In this document: piece after piece, positions 17,242 through 26,270 of the stretch
How the letters are laid out: the number at the start of each line of letters is the position of its first letter
How positions within the stretch are numbered: the stretch's first letter is position 1
DNA from: Desulfovibrio sp.
Lineage (GTDB): Bacteria > Desulfobacterota > Desulfovibrionia > Desulfovibrionales > Desulfovibrionaceae
DNA: 64,000 bases
Assembly: GCF_034006445.1 (NCBI RefSeq)
Contig: NZ_JAVESS010000007.1
Span: forward strand, 1 to 64,000
Reading direction: 5' to 3'
The notes under the pieces: model-generated
What the model was told of the DNA's origin: nothing
The model's database searches: none
Seen by the model: the letters and a program-made list of their open reading frames with translations, nothing else
Translations under genes and position numbers: made by a program

Positions 17242-19197
17242 ATGAATACACTTGTTTTTTGCTGTGTGGCGCTGCCCTTCATTGTGGCGCTTGTACTCTA
17301 TTTCACACAGCTTGACCGCACCCGCAAGCTTCTCGTGCCTGCAGCGGTTGCGGTGATGGCGCTGGCAGCCGTGATCATGGGATCTAACGGCGCGTTCCGC
17401 CTGGAGGCGGACTCATTTTGTGGCATACCGCTGGACAGCCTGTTCAGCCTGCTTGATCTGTTGTTGCTGCTCTATATTCTGGGACTGGGCTGGAAACTCG
17501 GCAGCAGAACGGTCATGGGCATGACGGCACTGCAACTGGTGGGCCTGCTTTACCTGAAGTTCGTTCTCGCGGACGGAGCAGCCCCCATCACGGCTTTTGC
17601 GCCCGACGGCCTTTCGCTTATCATGGTTATCATCATCTCTGTCGTGGGTGGTCTTATCACCATTTACGGCCTGGGGTACATGGATATTCATGAAGAGCAC
17701 CTGCATTTGCGCGTATCGCGCAAACCCCGTTTTTTCGCCATTATATTCTGTTTTCTTGGGGCCATGAATGGCCTGGTGCTTTCCAACAATCTTTCGTGGA
17801 TGTTCTTTTTCTGGGAAGTAACGACACTCTGTTCCTATTTGCTTATCAGTCATGATCAGACGCAAGAAGCCAATGCCAATGCTTACCGCGCCTTGTGGAT
17901 GAACGTTCTCGGTGGTCTTGCCTTTGTTTCGGCCATGCTTTTTGTCCAGAAGAGCCTTGGCACGCTGTCCACTGAAATCGTCCTGCAAAAAATGACGGCT
18001 ATGGATGTAAAGAGCACAGCCATGCTGCTGCCTTTCGCCTTTTTCTGTCTGGCAGCCTTTACAAAGTCGGCCCAGGTGCCGTTTGAAAGCTGGCTGTGCG
18101 GAGCCATGGTGGCTCCTACTCCGGTTTCGGCCCTGCTGCACTCCGCCACCATGGTCAAGGCTGGCACCTATCTTTTGCTGCGCATGGCCCCGGCCTTTGC
18201 AGATACCACCATGTCCACCATCGTGGCGCTGTTCGGCGCATTCACCTTTGTGGGCACGTGCATTCTCGCGGTCAGCCAGAGTAATGCCAAAAAGATTCTG
18301 GCCTATTCCACCATCGCCAACCTTGGCCTGATCATCGCCTGTGTGGGCATAAATACGGCGGCGTCCATGATGGCGGCCACAACCATCATCATCTACCACT
18401 CCGTATCCAAGGGCCTGCTCTTCATGTGCGTGGGCGCCATTGAACAGCGCATCGGGTCGCGCGATATCGAAGACATGCGCGGCCTGTACAGCAAGATGCC
18501 CCGCACGGCCATTATCACGGCCATCGGTATCTTTACCATGATGCTGCCGCCCTTCGGCATGCTCATAGGCAAGTGGATGGCCATTGAGGCCATCGCGCGC
18601 GCCACCCAGGCCATGACGCCCATCATCTTCTTCATTGCGCTGGGGTCGGCCTTCACGGTGCTGTTCTGGGCACGTTGGGCCGGCATTCTGGTTTCTTCGG
18701 CCAATCTGCACGAACGGCCGGCACACGGGAATCCCAAGGCTACGGTCATGTTCGCCCTGCGTTCACTCTGCGGCCTTGCCATCGTGTTCTCCTTCTTTTC
18801 GCCGATGGTGCTGAAGACCTTTGTGGAGCCTTCCGTTGCTGGCGTGTACGCACGTCTCGGCCTCAAGGGCGAGGGCTTCATCCCCGGTGCGTCGCTCACG
18901 AGCGGGGCGGGGTACTTCTGGATTTACCTGCTCTTCATCCTCTTGGGCCTCGGAGCCTGGGTCGCCTGGAAGGTCGCCAGAAAGGTGCCCAACGGTGCGC
19001 ATACGCAACCGTACTTCTCCGGTCTGGCGCAGGAGCAGGCAGGGCAGATAGGCTTCAAGGGCCCCATGAACGCCTTTGAACCCGTGCGCCTGTCCAACTT
19101 CTATCTGTCTCAGTACTTTGGCGAAGGCACCATCACAAGGGCCATTGATATTATTTCCACGGCCTTTCTCATCGTTCTGGTAGGAGGTCTGCTCTGA
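17242..19197 (+). CDS. echA: Ech hydrogenase subunit A (NuoL/MrpA-like proton channel)
   Basis: A 651-residue polytopic inner-membrane protein of the NuoL/NuoM/MrpA antiporter family with about 16 hydrophobic helices. Core motifs include the helix with GAMNGLVLSNNLSWMFFFWE (the conserved Glu of TM5), PFESWL and STIANLGLI (the discontinuous helix and Lys region). In Ech it moves H+ or Na+ coupled to electron flow between ferredoxin and H2. A 7-nt gap separates the ATG from a GGGGC-rich sequence, so the ribosome site is weak. It overlaps echB by one base. First gene of six in the same order as the Desulfovibrio gigas ech operon. Confidence 0.93.
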   Translation: MNTLVFCCVALPFIVALVLYFTQLDRTRKLLVPAAVAVMALAAVIMGSNGAFRLEADSFCGIPLDSLFSLLDLLLLLYILGLGWKLGSRTVMGMTALQLVGLLYLKFVLADGAAPITAFAPDGLSLIMVIIISVVGGLITIYGLGYMDIHEEHLHLRVSRKPRFFAIIFCFLGAMNGLVLSNNLSWMFFFWEVTTLCSYLLISHDQTQEANANAYRALWMNVLGGLAFVSAMLFVQKSLGTLSTEIVLQKMTAMDVKSTAMLLPFAFFCLAAFTKSAQVPFESWLCGAMVAPTPVSALLHSATMVKAGTYLLLRMAPAFADTTMSTIVALFGAFTFVGTCILAVSQSNAKKILAYSTIANLGLIIACVGINTAASMMAATTIIIYHSVSKGLLFMCVGAIEQRIGSRDIEDMRGLYSKMPRTAIITAIGIFTMMLPPFGMLIGKWMAIEAIARATQAMTPIIFFIALGSAFTVLFWARWAGILVSSANLHERPAHGNPKATVMFALRSLCGLAIVFSFFSPMVLKTFVEPSVAGVYARLGLKGEGFIPGASLTSGAGYFWIYLLFILLGLGAWVAWKVARKVPNGAHTQPYFSGLAQEQAGQIGFKGPMNAFEPVRLSNFYLSQYFGEGTITRAIDIISTAFLIVLVGGLL

Positions 19198-20048
19198 TGC
19201 TGTCCATCCTCAGTGCTATCGGCGGATTGATCTTGTCGCCCCTGGTAGGGGGGCTGCTGACCGGGGTGGACCGCCGCGTCACGGCGCGCCTGCAATCGCG
19301 TCTTGGGCCGCCTCTGCTCCAGCCTTTTTATGATGTGCTCAAACTGTTCGGCAAAGAAGCCTACGTCACCAACGCGTGGCTGGTTTTCAGCGCCTATATG
19401 ACGCTTATTTCCTCGGCTCTGGCCCTGTTCATCTTCTTTATGGGCGGCGACCTTTTGCTGTTGTTCTTCGTGCTCACGGTGGGCGCGGTCTTTCAGGTGG
19501 TGGGCGCGCTGTGCGTACCCTCGCCGTACAGCAACATCGGCGCGCAGCGCGAACTTTTGCTCATGCTGGCCTATGAACCCATACTCATTCTGGTGTTTGT
19601 GGGCTTTGCCATGTGCACGGGTTCCTTCTCCATTGAAGCCGTTTTTGCGCAGGATCAGCCCCTGCTGCTCAAGATGCCCCTGCTGTTCCTGGCCCTCGGC
19701 TATGCCCTGACCATCAAGCTGCGCAAGTCGCCCTTTGATATCTCGGCCAGCCATCACGGCCATCAGGAACTGGTCAAGGGCGTGCAGACCGAATATTCGG
19801 GGCCGTTCCTGGGCATCATTGAAGTGGCTCACTGGCTTGACCTGATACTCATTCTCGGGCTTTGCGCCATGTTCTGGCATACCAGCGTCATTGGCATGGC
19901 CACGCTGGTGGTTGCCTCGCTGTTCACGGAAATTCTCATCGATAACGTCACGGCCCGGCTTACCTGGCAGTGGATGGTGCAGAAGAGGTCTCTGCTGCTC
20001 GGCATGGGATTGGCCCTGGTTAATCTGTTATGGCTGTATGTGGCGTAA
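19197..20048 (+). CDS. echB: Ech hydrogenase subunit B (NuoH-like)
   Basis: A 283-residue membrane protein homologous to NuoH/ND1, which anchors the hydrophilic arm of the hydrogenase. The family segments GVDRRVTARLQSRLGPP, QPFYDVLKLFGKE and KSPFDISASHHGHQELVKG are clear. About 8 membrane helices. GTAGGAGGTCTGCTCTG precedes its ATG, which overlaps the echA stop. Confidence 0.95.
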   Translation: MLSILSAIGGLILSPLVGGLLTGVDRRVTARLQSRLGPPLLQPFYDVLKLFGKEAYVTNAWLVFSAYMTLISSALALFIFFMGGDLLLLFFVLTVGAVFQVVGALCVPSPYSNIGAQRELLLMLAYEPILILVFVGFAMCTGSFSIEAVFAQDQPLLLKMPLLFLALGYALTIKLRKSPFDISASHHGHQELVKGVQTEYSGPFLGIIEVAHWLDLILILGLCAMFWHTSVIGMATLVVASLFTEILIDNVTARLTWQWMVQKRSLLLGMGLALVNLLWLYVA

Positions 20049-20060
20049 GGAGGCAGGCAT

Positions 20061-20618
20061 ATGGGTTTTCTGGATAAGATGATTAAGCAGAGCCGTCTGA
20101 AGTCTCCCTGGATAGTCCACTTCGACTGCGGCTCCTGCAACGGTTGCGATATTGAAGTTCTGGCCTGCCTCACGCCCATCTATGACGTGGAGCGCTTTGG
20201 CGTGGTCAATGCGGGCAACCCCAAGCATGCGGACGTTCTGCTGGTTACCGGCACGGTCAACCACCGCAACCGCCACGTGCTCAAGCAGATATATGATCAG
20301 ATGCCTTCGCCCAAGGCCGTGGTTTCCATAGGCGCGTGCAACCTTTCCGGCGGCGTCTTCAAGGATACCTACAACGTGCTTAACGGCGCGTACAACATCA
20401 TCCCCGTGGATGTCTTTGTGCCGGGCTGCCCGCCCAAGCCCGAAGCCATCATTGACGGCGTGGTGGAAGCGCTGGCAGTGCTCAAGGCCAAGATGGGCAT
20501 GGGGCCCATGCCCGAAGCGACCTTTATGCCAGGTGACGAAGACGGAACGCCCGCTGGCGCACGAGATGAACAAGCGCCCGTTGCCGAAGGCGACAAGTCA
20601 CAGCAAAACGCGGGTTAG
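20061..20618 (+). CDS. echC: Ech hydrogenase small subunit C (NuoB-like)
   Basis: A 185-residue [NiFe]-hydrogenase small subunit binding the proximal [4Fe-4S] cluster, as in NuoB. The ligand region CGSCNGCDIE (Cys23, 26, 29) is followed by GACNLSGGVF and VPGCPPKPE. No signal peptide is present, in line with a cytoplasmic face. The last 40 residues are a charged tail without family match. AAGGAGG precedes its ATG. Confidence 0.95.
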   Translation: MGFLDKMIKQSRLKSPWIVHFDCGSCNGCDIEVLACLTPIYDVERFGVVNAGNPKHADVLLVTGTVNHRNRHVLKQIYDQMPSPKAVVSIGACNLSGGVFKDTYNVLNGAYNIIPVDVFVPGCPPKPEAIIDGVVEALAVLKAKMGMGPMPEATFMPGDEDGTPAGARDEQAPVAEGDKSQQNAG

Positions 20619-20636
20619 CCCGGAGAGGATGCAACC

Positions 20637-21116
20637 ATGTTTTTTGAAGCCAAAGACGTGACGCCCGATACGCTGCTTGCTGAAGTGCAGCGCCTGGCCA
20701 ACGCCAAATGTCGTTTTGTCACCATGTCGCAGACGGTCGTTGACGAGAACACCCTGCGGCTGTTCTATCACTTTGACGAAAACCTCACCATGTCCGACCT
20801 GCGCCACAATCCCGAATTGTGCATGTGGGCGCCCACGGACGCCAAGGGCATGGTGCACCTGCGTATGGATGTGAACAAGGACGCGCCCATCCCGAGCATC
20901 AGTTCCATATACTTTTGCGCGGTGCTCATTGAAAACGAGACCCAGGACCAGTTTGGCGTGCGCTTTGCGGGCCTGCCCCTGGACTACCAGGGCGGCATGT
21001 ATCTGGAAGGCGAAGTGACCCACGCCCCGTATTTCACCATGACCACCGTCCGGCGTCCCGCCGCGGCTGCCAAGGATGACGCCAAGGCAGAACCCGCCAA
21101 AGGAGATCAGGCATGA
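20637..21116 (+). CDS. echD: Ech hydrogenase subunit D (NuoC-like)
   Basis: A 159-residue hydrophilic subunit of the NuoC/NDUFS3 family that packs against the large subunit. The conserved DQFGVRFAGLP segment corresponds to the NuoC signature D-x-F-G-x-x-F-x-G. The C-terminal 20 residues are Ala/Lys-rich and probably flexible. The stop overlaps the echE start (GCATGAGC). GAGAGGATG precedes its ATG. Confidence 0.92.
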   Translation: MFFEAKDVTPDTLLAEVQRLANAKCRFVTMSQTVVDENTLRLFYHFDENLTMSDLRHNPELCMWAPTDAKGMVHLRMDVNKDAPIPSISSIYFCAVLIENETQDQFGVRFAGLPLDYQGGMYLEGEVTHAPYFTMTTVRRPAAAAKDDAKAEPAKGDQA

Positions 21117-22195
21117 GCAACCGCACCACAGTGATTCCTTTCGGGCCGCAGCATCCTGTGCTGCCCGAACCTCTGCACATCAAGTTTGTGGTGGAGGACG
21201 AAACCGTTGTGGGGGCCATTCCCCAGCTCGGCTTCGTGCACCGCGGCCTGGAAAGCCTCGTGCGCACCAAGGACTATAACCAGATGGTCTTTGTGGTGGA
21301 GCGTATTTGCGGCATCTGTTCCTGCATCCACGCCAACTGCTACTGCAACGCCATTGAAGACATGATGGGCATCACGGCCCCGCCGCGCGCCCAGTTTTTG
21401 CGGGTCATCTGGTCTGAACTGCACCGCATCCATTCCCATCTCTTGTGGCTGGGACTTTTTGCGGACTCCTTCGGCTTTGAAAGCGTGTTCCAGCAGTTCT
21501 GGCGCATCCGCGAACATGTCATGGACATTTGCGAAGCCACGGCGGGCAACCGCGTGATCCTGTCGGTCAACGTGGTGGGCGGCGTGCGCCGCGACCTCGC
21601 TCCCGACCAGATCCGCTGGATGCTTGGCCGCCTGGACGAACTGCAAAAAGGCATGCGCGAACTCACAAGCACCATGCTGGATGACTATACCGTGCAGGAA
21701 CGTACGCGCGGCATAGGCTACCTCAGCAAGGACGACGCCCGCCTGCTGGGCGCTGCCGGCCCCACCCTGCGCGGCAGCGGATGGGAAATCGACGAACGCA
21801 TGCATGGCTACGCAGCTTACAGCGATCTCAACTTCATCCCTGTGGTGGAAAACGACGGCGACTGCTACGCACGTTCCAAGGTGCGCTTCTATGAAGTCCT
21901 GCACTCGATGGATCTTATCCGCGAAGCCCTGAACCGCCTGCCGGAGAGCGAGCTTACCGTCAAGGTGCCCGGCAATCCTGATGGTGAATCCGTCTTCCGC
22001 GTTGAACAGCCCAGAGGCGAACTGTTCTACTACATACGCGCCAATGGCACCAAGTATCTGGAACGCATGCGGGTGCGTACGCCAACATTCGCCAACGTCC
22101 CGCCCCTGCTGCACATGTTGCCGGGCTGCAAACTGCCCGACGTGCCGGTCATAGTGCTCAGCATAGACCCGTGCATCTCCTGCACAGAGAGGTAG
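21113..22195 (+). CDS. echE: Ech hydrogenase large subunit E (NuoD-like, NiFe site)
   Basis: A 360-residue catalytic subunit. Both nickel-iron motifs are intact: RICGIC (Cys66, Cys69) and DPCISC (Cys354, Cys357). The protein ends only three residues after the last ligand, so there is no C-terminal extension for a maturation protease to cut. The cytoplasmic enzyme oxidises or makes H2 with ferredoxin through EchF and EchC. AAAGGAGATCAGGC lies before ATG. Confidence 0.96.
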   Translation: MSNRTTVIPFGPQHPVLPEPLHIKFVVEDETVVGAIPQLGFVHRGLESLVRTKDYNQMVFVVERICGICSCIHANCYCNAIEDMMGITAPPRAQFLRVIWSELHRIHSHLLWLGLFADSFGFESVFQQFWRIREHVMDICEATAGNRVILSVNVVGGVRRDLAPDQIRWMLGRLDELQKGMRELTSTMLDDYTVQERTRGIGYLSKDDARLLGAAGPTLRGSGWEIDERMHGYAAYSDLNFIPVVENDGDCYARSKVRFYEVLHSMDLIREALNRLPESELTVKVPGNPDGESVFRVEQPRGELFYYIRANGTKYLERMRVRTPTFANVPPLLHMLPGCKLPDVPVIVLSIDPCISCTER

Positions 22196-22197
22196 CC

Positions 22198-22599
22198 ATG
22201 TACATGCTTAAAAACGTATTGCGCAACCTGTCGGGCAAGCCCGCCACGCGGCTGTATCCGCTGGAAGAGCGTGAGCCCTTCCCGGCATACAGGGGCGTAA
22301 TAACCAATGATGTTGAAAGGTGCATATTCTGCAGTACCTGCGCAAAGGTCTGTCCCACGGACGCCATCACTGTAGACGCCAAGGCCGGACAATGGGTGTA
22401 TGACCCCTTCCTGTGCGTGTACTGCTCGGCCTGTGTGGAAAAATGCCCCACCAAATGCCTGATGCAGGTTCCAACGCACCGCAAACCCTCGGTAACCAAA
22501 TTCCGGGTCTTGCGCACGGGCACACCGCGCGTCAAGAAAAGCGCCGGAGCCAAGGCCAAGGCTGAGGGCAGCGCCAAGGATAAACCTGAAAGCGAATAA
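22198..22599 (+). CDS. echF: Ech hydrogenase ferredoxin subunit F (NuoI-like)
   Basis: A 133-residue protein with two [4Fe-4S] motifs, CIFCSTCAKVCPTD and CVYCSACVEKCPTK, as in NuoI. It receives electrons from soluble ferredoxin. The C-terminal 30 residues are Lys/Ala-rich. The start at 22198 follows GAGAGG by 5 bases; an in-frame start at 22171 lies inside echE and has no ribosome site. Last gene of the operon, closed by a terminator 38 bases later. Confidence 0.95.
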   Translation: MYMLKNVLRNLSGKPATRLYPLEEREPFPAYRGVITNDVERCIFCSTCAKVCPTDAITVDAKAGQWVYDPFLCVYCSACVEKCPTKCLMQVPTHRKPSVTKFRVLRTGTPRVKKSAGAKAKAEGSAKDKPESE

Positions 22600-22637
22600 A
22601 GGCACGGGCTTGCCCATGCCGTAGCCGGATACAAAAC

Positions 22638-22669
22638 AAAAGACCGCCTTTACATGGCGGTCTTTTTTT
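22638..22669 (+). terminator. terminator of the ech operon
   Basis: AAAGACCGCC pairs with GGCGGTCTTT around an 8-nt loop and runs into seven T. Confidence 0.92.
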
Positions 22670-23464
22670 GTTTTTACTGTCGGCCCGCGCATTTTTCGGC
22701 AGAATGGCAAATTGAACTGCGAGCATTTCAAAGAGAATCGGCATCCAGGGCGAAAACGCATACGGCTTGCGGCAAATCCTTGTCTGGCGGGCGTGCAGGG
22801 GGTGGGGCTGGCAGCATATCCATACAATATGTGAATTTCTGCCCGCATGGATTGGCAGCGCGACAGCCTCAAAGGGGCCGGCCAAGGGCTGATCGTAAAA
22901 ATATCTATTACTTATCCTGGCGGGCACTGGTGCGAAGGGCATTGCTTTATCTCAAATTTTCACGTGTATATATATTGTTGTTTATAGAGAAGCACTAAAA
23001 ACAAATTTGTAAAATAAATGCAATTACTAATTTTTTATTTTTTTATATAACATGGAAAAAATAGTAAATATCTGTTAATTTTTTTGTCTACTATTTAGTA
23101 TATACAATAACATAAAGTATGCATTGTGTGTGTACATTTTTAAATATGCAAATACTGTATTGCATGGTCATATACTTTTCCTGTGGTCGTGATAATGTTT
23201 TTCGGTAATATGGTATTGCAAAATGAATGTTTATGCACGATACTAGGGAAAGCACCCCTGTACCTCAAACACCGTGACCGACTCTGGCAACACAGGTTTG
23301 CGGCAGTACTAACCTTTTGCAAGGCGAGTGCTGATTTTTCAGTTATCCCATGTGAATTGTTTAACTTTTATTCAATGATTCTGGGCTTGGGATCATATCT
23401 ACGCTGCCTGAGCACGGGCGCGCATGATCTGGTGTATATAAAGTAAACCTGGAGGAGAAACTTT
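22670..23464. other. long AT-rich intergenic region with a partial family A repeat
   Basis: 22690-22740 (TTTTCGGCAGAATGGCAAATT) is an internal fragment of family A. 22960-23230 is strikingly AT-rich, with runs such as AATTTTTTATTTTTTTAT and TTAGTATATACAATAAC, unlike the coding sequence around it. No gene, tRNA or riboswitch is recognisable. The promoter of the next gene must lie here. Confidence 0.5.
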
Positions 23465-24697
23465 ATGAAAAACAGATGGATGGTTGGCGGCAGTCTGGTT
23501 TTGTTGTTGCTGTTTACCGTGGGTCAGGTCTTTGCGGCTGAAGGGCAGGCCCCGGCTGCTGCTGCACCGGCTGCTGAAGCTCCCAAGGCTCCGGCTGCGG
23601 CCATTGATGATCCTGCCATTGCCGCACAGCTGCAGTCGGCACCGGCCGGGCTGAAAAAAGCCATTGCCGAACAGATCAAGGTCGCCCCCAAAACGTACGA
23701 CGCCACTGCCACGCCTGGGTACCTGGGCATCCCCGGTGGCCCCTCGGTTAACCTCATTCTGGCCTTTTGCTGGGCCCTGTGGGTGGGCTGGATATTCTCC
23801 ACCGTGGGCGCTTTTGGTGGCGTTATGGCGGGCGTGGGCCACATGACCGTGCACGGCCTTGGCAACTACGCAAAGTCTTTCGGCAAGACGCCCCTCAACA
23901 AGGCTGTTACCGACTCCGTGCGCGCCTCCAACCAGATGCTCGCCGGTCTTTCAGCCGTTATCAGTACCTTCAGCTACTACCGCATGAAGCGTCTGGTGCT
24001 GCCCCTGGGTATTGCCCTGGGTCTTGGCTCCATTGTGGGCGCGTACCTGTCCACTTCGCTCACTGCTGGCAAGCTGAACTTCTCGTCCTACCAGGGCTAT
24101 TTCGGCATGTTCGTTCTGGCGCTGGGCCTGTATCTTATCTGGGAAACCTCACCCATGGGGCAGCGTTCCAAGGCCAAAGCCAAGGAAGCCGCCAAGGCTT
24201 TTGAAGCCGCTGCCAAGAGCAAAAACACCGGCGAAAAAGCGTCCACTGGCGTGAGCATGATTTCCTTCAGCATCACCCGCTGTGTGTTCACCTTCTGTGG
24301 CGTCGAGTTTGCTTTCAACCCGCTGCTGCCCTTCGTCGGCGGCGTCGTTATCGCCAGTATCGCGGCCTTCCTTGGCGTGGGCGGCGGCTTCCTGCTGGTT
24401 CCCTTCATCACCAGCGTAACCCAGCTTCCGATGTATCTGGCTGCGGGCACATCCGCTCTGGCCGTTCTGGTGAGCATGATCACGGGTATCACCACCCTCA
24501 TGCTGCACGGCGCGCTGGTGGACTGGAACTTCGTGAGCATCGAACTTCTCGGTATCACGGTAGGCTCCATTGTTGGCCCCTACACCTCCCGCTTCTTCTC
24601 TGAAATCTGGCTCAAGCGCCTCTTTATCGTGCTGGCGCTCTATGTGGGCACTGACTACGTGCTGCGCGGCTTCTTCCAGATCAAGATGTTCGGCTAG
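23465..24697 (+). CDS. TSUP (TauE/SafE) family transporter with Ala/Pro-rich N-terminus
   Basis: A 410-residue membrane protein. Residues 1-24 form a cleavable-looking signal (LVLLLLFTVGQVFAAEG), then a 70-residue Ala/Pro-rich periplasmic part, then eight or so helices of the TSUP/TauE family (PF01925). The two family repeats show as WIFSTVGAFGGVMAGVG and IAAFLGVGGGFLLVPF. TSUP carriers export or import sulfite, sulfonates, thiosulfate or organic acids. A soluble loop rich in Lys/Ala (residues 225-265) divides the halves. GGAGGAG lies before ATG. The substrate in a sulfate reducer is plausibly a sulfur oxyanion, which is inference. Confidence 0.85.
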   Translation: MKNRWMVGGSLVLLLLFTVGQVFAAEGQAPAAAAPAAEAPKAPAAAIDDPAIAAQLQSAPAGLKKAIAEQIKVAPKTYDATATPGYLGIPGGPSVNLILAFCWALWVGWIFSTVGAFGGVMAGVGHMTVHGLGNYAKSFGKTPLNKAVTDSVRASNQMLAGLSAVISTFSYYRMKRLVLPLGIALGLGSIVGAYLSTSLTAGKLNFSSYQGYFGMFVLALGLYLIWETSPMGQRSKAKAKEAAKAFEAAAKSKNTGEKASTGVSMISFSITRCVFTFCGVEFAFNPLLPFVGGVVIASIAAFLGVGGGFLLVPFITSVTQLPMYLAAGTSALAVLVSMITGITTLMLHGALVDWNFVSIELLGITVGSIVGPYTSRFFSEIWLKRLFIVLALYVGTDYVLRGFFQIKMFG

Positions 24698-24808
24698 CGA
24701 GCGCGCGGCCGCCGTGGAACGCTAAATCCTTAAAGTCGGTGCCTCGGCAGTTGGGCAGCCTGACCCTGGGGTTCACGTATAACGGCAGTCACGGTTCCAG
24801 ATAAAAAT

Positions 24809-24845
24809 AATGGCGCGGCGGAGAATTGTCTCCACCGCGCCATTG
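24809..24845 (-). terminator. hairpin between the TSUP gene and the next gene
   Basis: AATGGCGCGG...CCGCGCCATT forms a 16-bp stem with one mismatch and loop ATTG. Its T-rich flank (ATTATTTTTAT) is on the minus-strand reading, so its terminator direction is doubtful. Confidence 0.55.
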
Positions 24846-24914
24846 CGTTATGGTGTGGGCACACTTTTTTAACTGCCGGCAAACCCGAAGACATAAAGGG
24901 CTACTGAACACCTC

Positions 24915-25460
24915 ATGATAGACACATTTCTTCTTTGGCTCGATCCTGTTCTGGTTCTGCCTTTTCGTGTGATCCCGCACCCGGAAGTGGGCTACTTTTT
25001 TGGCGTGGGCTGTCTGGCGCTTATTACTGTGCTTCTCGGCCTTGTCACCCTGAGCGTGGCCAACAGGCTGCATGCCAAACGCCTGAAGAAGTATCAGGAC
25101 CAGATGCAGCACTATCACACGCTGAGTGAACAGGCCCTGTCAACCGGAAGCAAGGAAACCTTCAAGGCCGTCAACCGCCAGGGACATGAAGCCTTTGGGT
25201 ACCATTTTTCGTTGAGCGGTGCGCTTTTTGTGGCCTCGCTCTGGCCTGTTCCCATTGTATTTGCCTGGATGCAACTGCGTTTCGGCCTGCTGAGTCCGGT
25301 TCTGCCCTTTAATTTGCCGCTTTTTGGCAACCAGCCGGGCATGGTTTTCTGGTTTCTGCTGTATTATATTCCGCTGCGTATGTATTTTTCGAAAGTCTGG
25401 CGAAAACTGCAACTGCGTAAAAGGGAACCCCTTTCAGAGCAAAAGGTCATGTATCCCTGA
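24915..25460 (+). CDS. three-helix membrane protein resembling DUF106/EMC3 (Oxa1 superfamily)
   Basis: A 181-residue protein with a hydrophobic helix at about 25-50 (VGYFFGVGCLALITVLLGLV), then a charged helical hairpin (AKRLKKYQDQMQHYHTLSEQ ... SKETFKAVNRQGHEAF). Two more helices follow, at about 100-125 and 145-165, and the C-terminal tail is basic. TM1, cytosolic coiled coil, TM2 and TM3 is the layout of DUF106/Ylp1 proteins, relatives of YidC and EMC3. The match is by layout and composition, not a proven homology. It lies 217 bases after the TSUP gene on the same strand, with a hairpin between. Confidence 0.55.
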   Translation: MIDTFLLWLDPVLVLPFRVIPHPEVGYFFGVGCLALITVLLGLVTLSVANRLHAKRLKKYQDQMQHYHTLSEQALSTGSKETFKAVNRQGHEAFGYHFSLSGALFVASLWPVPIVFAWMQLRFGLLSPVLPFNLPLFGNQPGMVFWFLLYYIPLRMYFSKVWRKLQLRKREPLSEQKVMYP

Positions 25461-25643
25461 GGCGTATCCCCAGGGGGCCTTGGCGAAAGGTTGCCGCAAT
25501 GAATGGAGCGTGTACGCATTTTTATGGAATGCGTCTGTTCGGGCAGTAGTCGTGACTCAGCTGTCCGAGTGTTTTTGATCAGACGTATGAGGTTGCCGTG
25601 GGGCTGTGATATTGAGTGGGGGAGAGTGGCTAGGGATTTTATC

Positions 25644-25670
25644 TTGACAATGAAATTCATTTTCACAATG
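25644..25670 (+). promoter_or_regulatory. promoter with overlapping Fur-box-like palindrome
   Basis: TTGACA at 25644 is spaced 17 bases from AATGAT. The palindrome TGAAATTCATTTTCA at 25651-25665 differs at one position from the 15-base 7-1-7 Fur box TGAAAATNATTTTCA. It fills the spacer, as expected for repression by Fur-iron. It precedes the 25729 gene by about 60 bases. Confidence 0.55.
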
Positions 25671-25728
25671 ATGGGGCACGCCGCGCGAACCGGTTTTGCC
25701 CCGGCTCGTCACCATAAGGAGATCCCGC

Positions 25729-26034
25729 ATGTACACACGTTTTGGCACGACAGAAGAGATGGTCATTCAGACTGTTGAAGAAAACAACGCAACCTTTCTG
25801 CTGGCCATCGACAGCACCGGCCTGTATATGACAACGCCCAATTACGTGGGCAAACCTCTCGCCGACACCAACCGTTACAGCGCCGCGCGCCAGAATGTTA
25901 ACGAGAGGCTGCGCGCACTGGGATTGGACCCCGAAGAACTGTGGGCCAACAACCAGAATCTTATCAAGAGCGAAACCGTGTCCGCCAAGAAGGTCAACCC
26001 GCTCAAGGCCTCCAAGCGCGGTTCCAAGGGCTAG
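25729..26034 (+). CDS. small protein of unknown function
   Basis: A 101-residue soluble protein with no motif I recognise. It begins MYTRFGTTEEMVIQTVEE, is mixed alpha/beta in character, has no cysteines or membrane segment, and ends in a basic tail (KKVNPLKASKRGSKG). TAAGGAG lies 9 bases before the ATG; an ATG 33 bases upstream lacks one. The good ribosome site, tight promoter and Fur-box-like operator argue that it is a real, possibly iron-regulated gene. A family A repeat lies between its stop and its likely terminator. Confidence 0.7.
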   Translation: MYTRFGTTEEMVIQTVEENNATFLLAIDSTGLYMTTPNYVGKPLADTNRYSAARQNVNERLRALGLDPEELWANNQNLIKSETVSAKKVNPLKASKRGSKG

Positions 26035-26044
26035 GCAATCTGGT

Positions 26045-26196
26045 CTGGAGCAGATCAACTTTGAAATGAGAAGCATTTCAAAGTGTTCATTCAGCCAAAA
26101 AATGCGATTTGCGGCTGAATCCACGCCACGTTGTGGCGCGCTGCACGACAGTGCAGCGCTAGAGCATGTACACTTTTTCAAAGTTAAAATGCTCTA
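26045..26196 (+). repeat. family A repeat, copy 3
   Basis: 152 bp from CTGGAGCAGATC to AAAATGCTCTA. Hairpins in order: ACTTTGAAATG/CATTTCAAAGT, ATTCAGCC...GGCTGAAT, CGCCACGTTGTGGCG, GCTGCACGACAGTGCAGC and a terminal AGAGCAT/ATGCTCT stem. Confidence 0.9.
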
Positions 26197-26270
26197 AAGG
26201 CTCCAGAGCTGGCAATACGCATACCTTCAGCGACGCCGTTTTCACGACGGATGCTGACATGTACTTTGGG

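Noticed and set aside
17413-18726. 437-codon ORF antisense to echA
   Set aside because: Shadow of the membrane protein gene; His/Gly/Gln-rich translation typical of an opposite-strand artefact.
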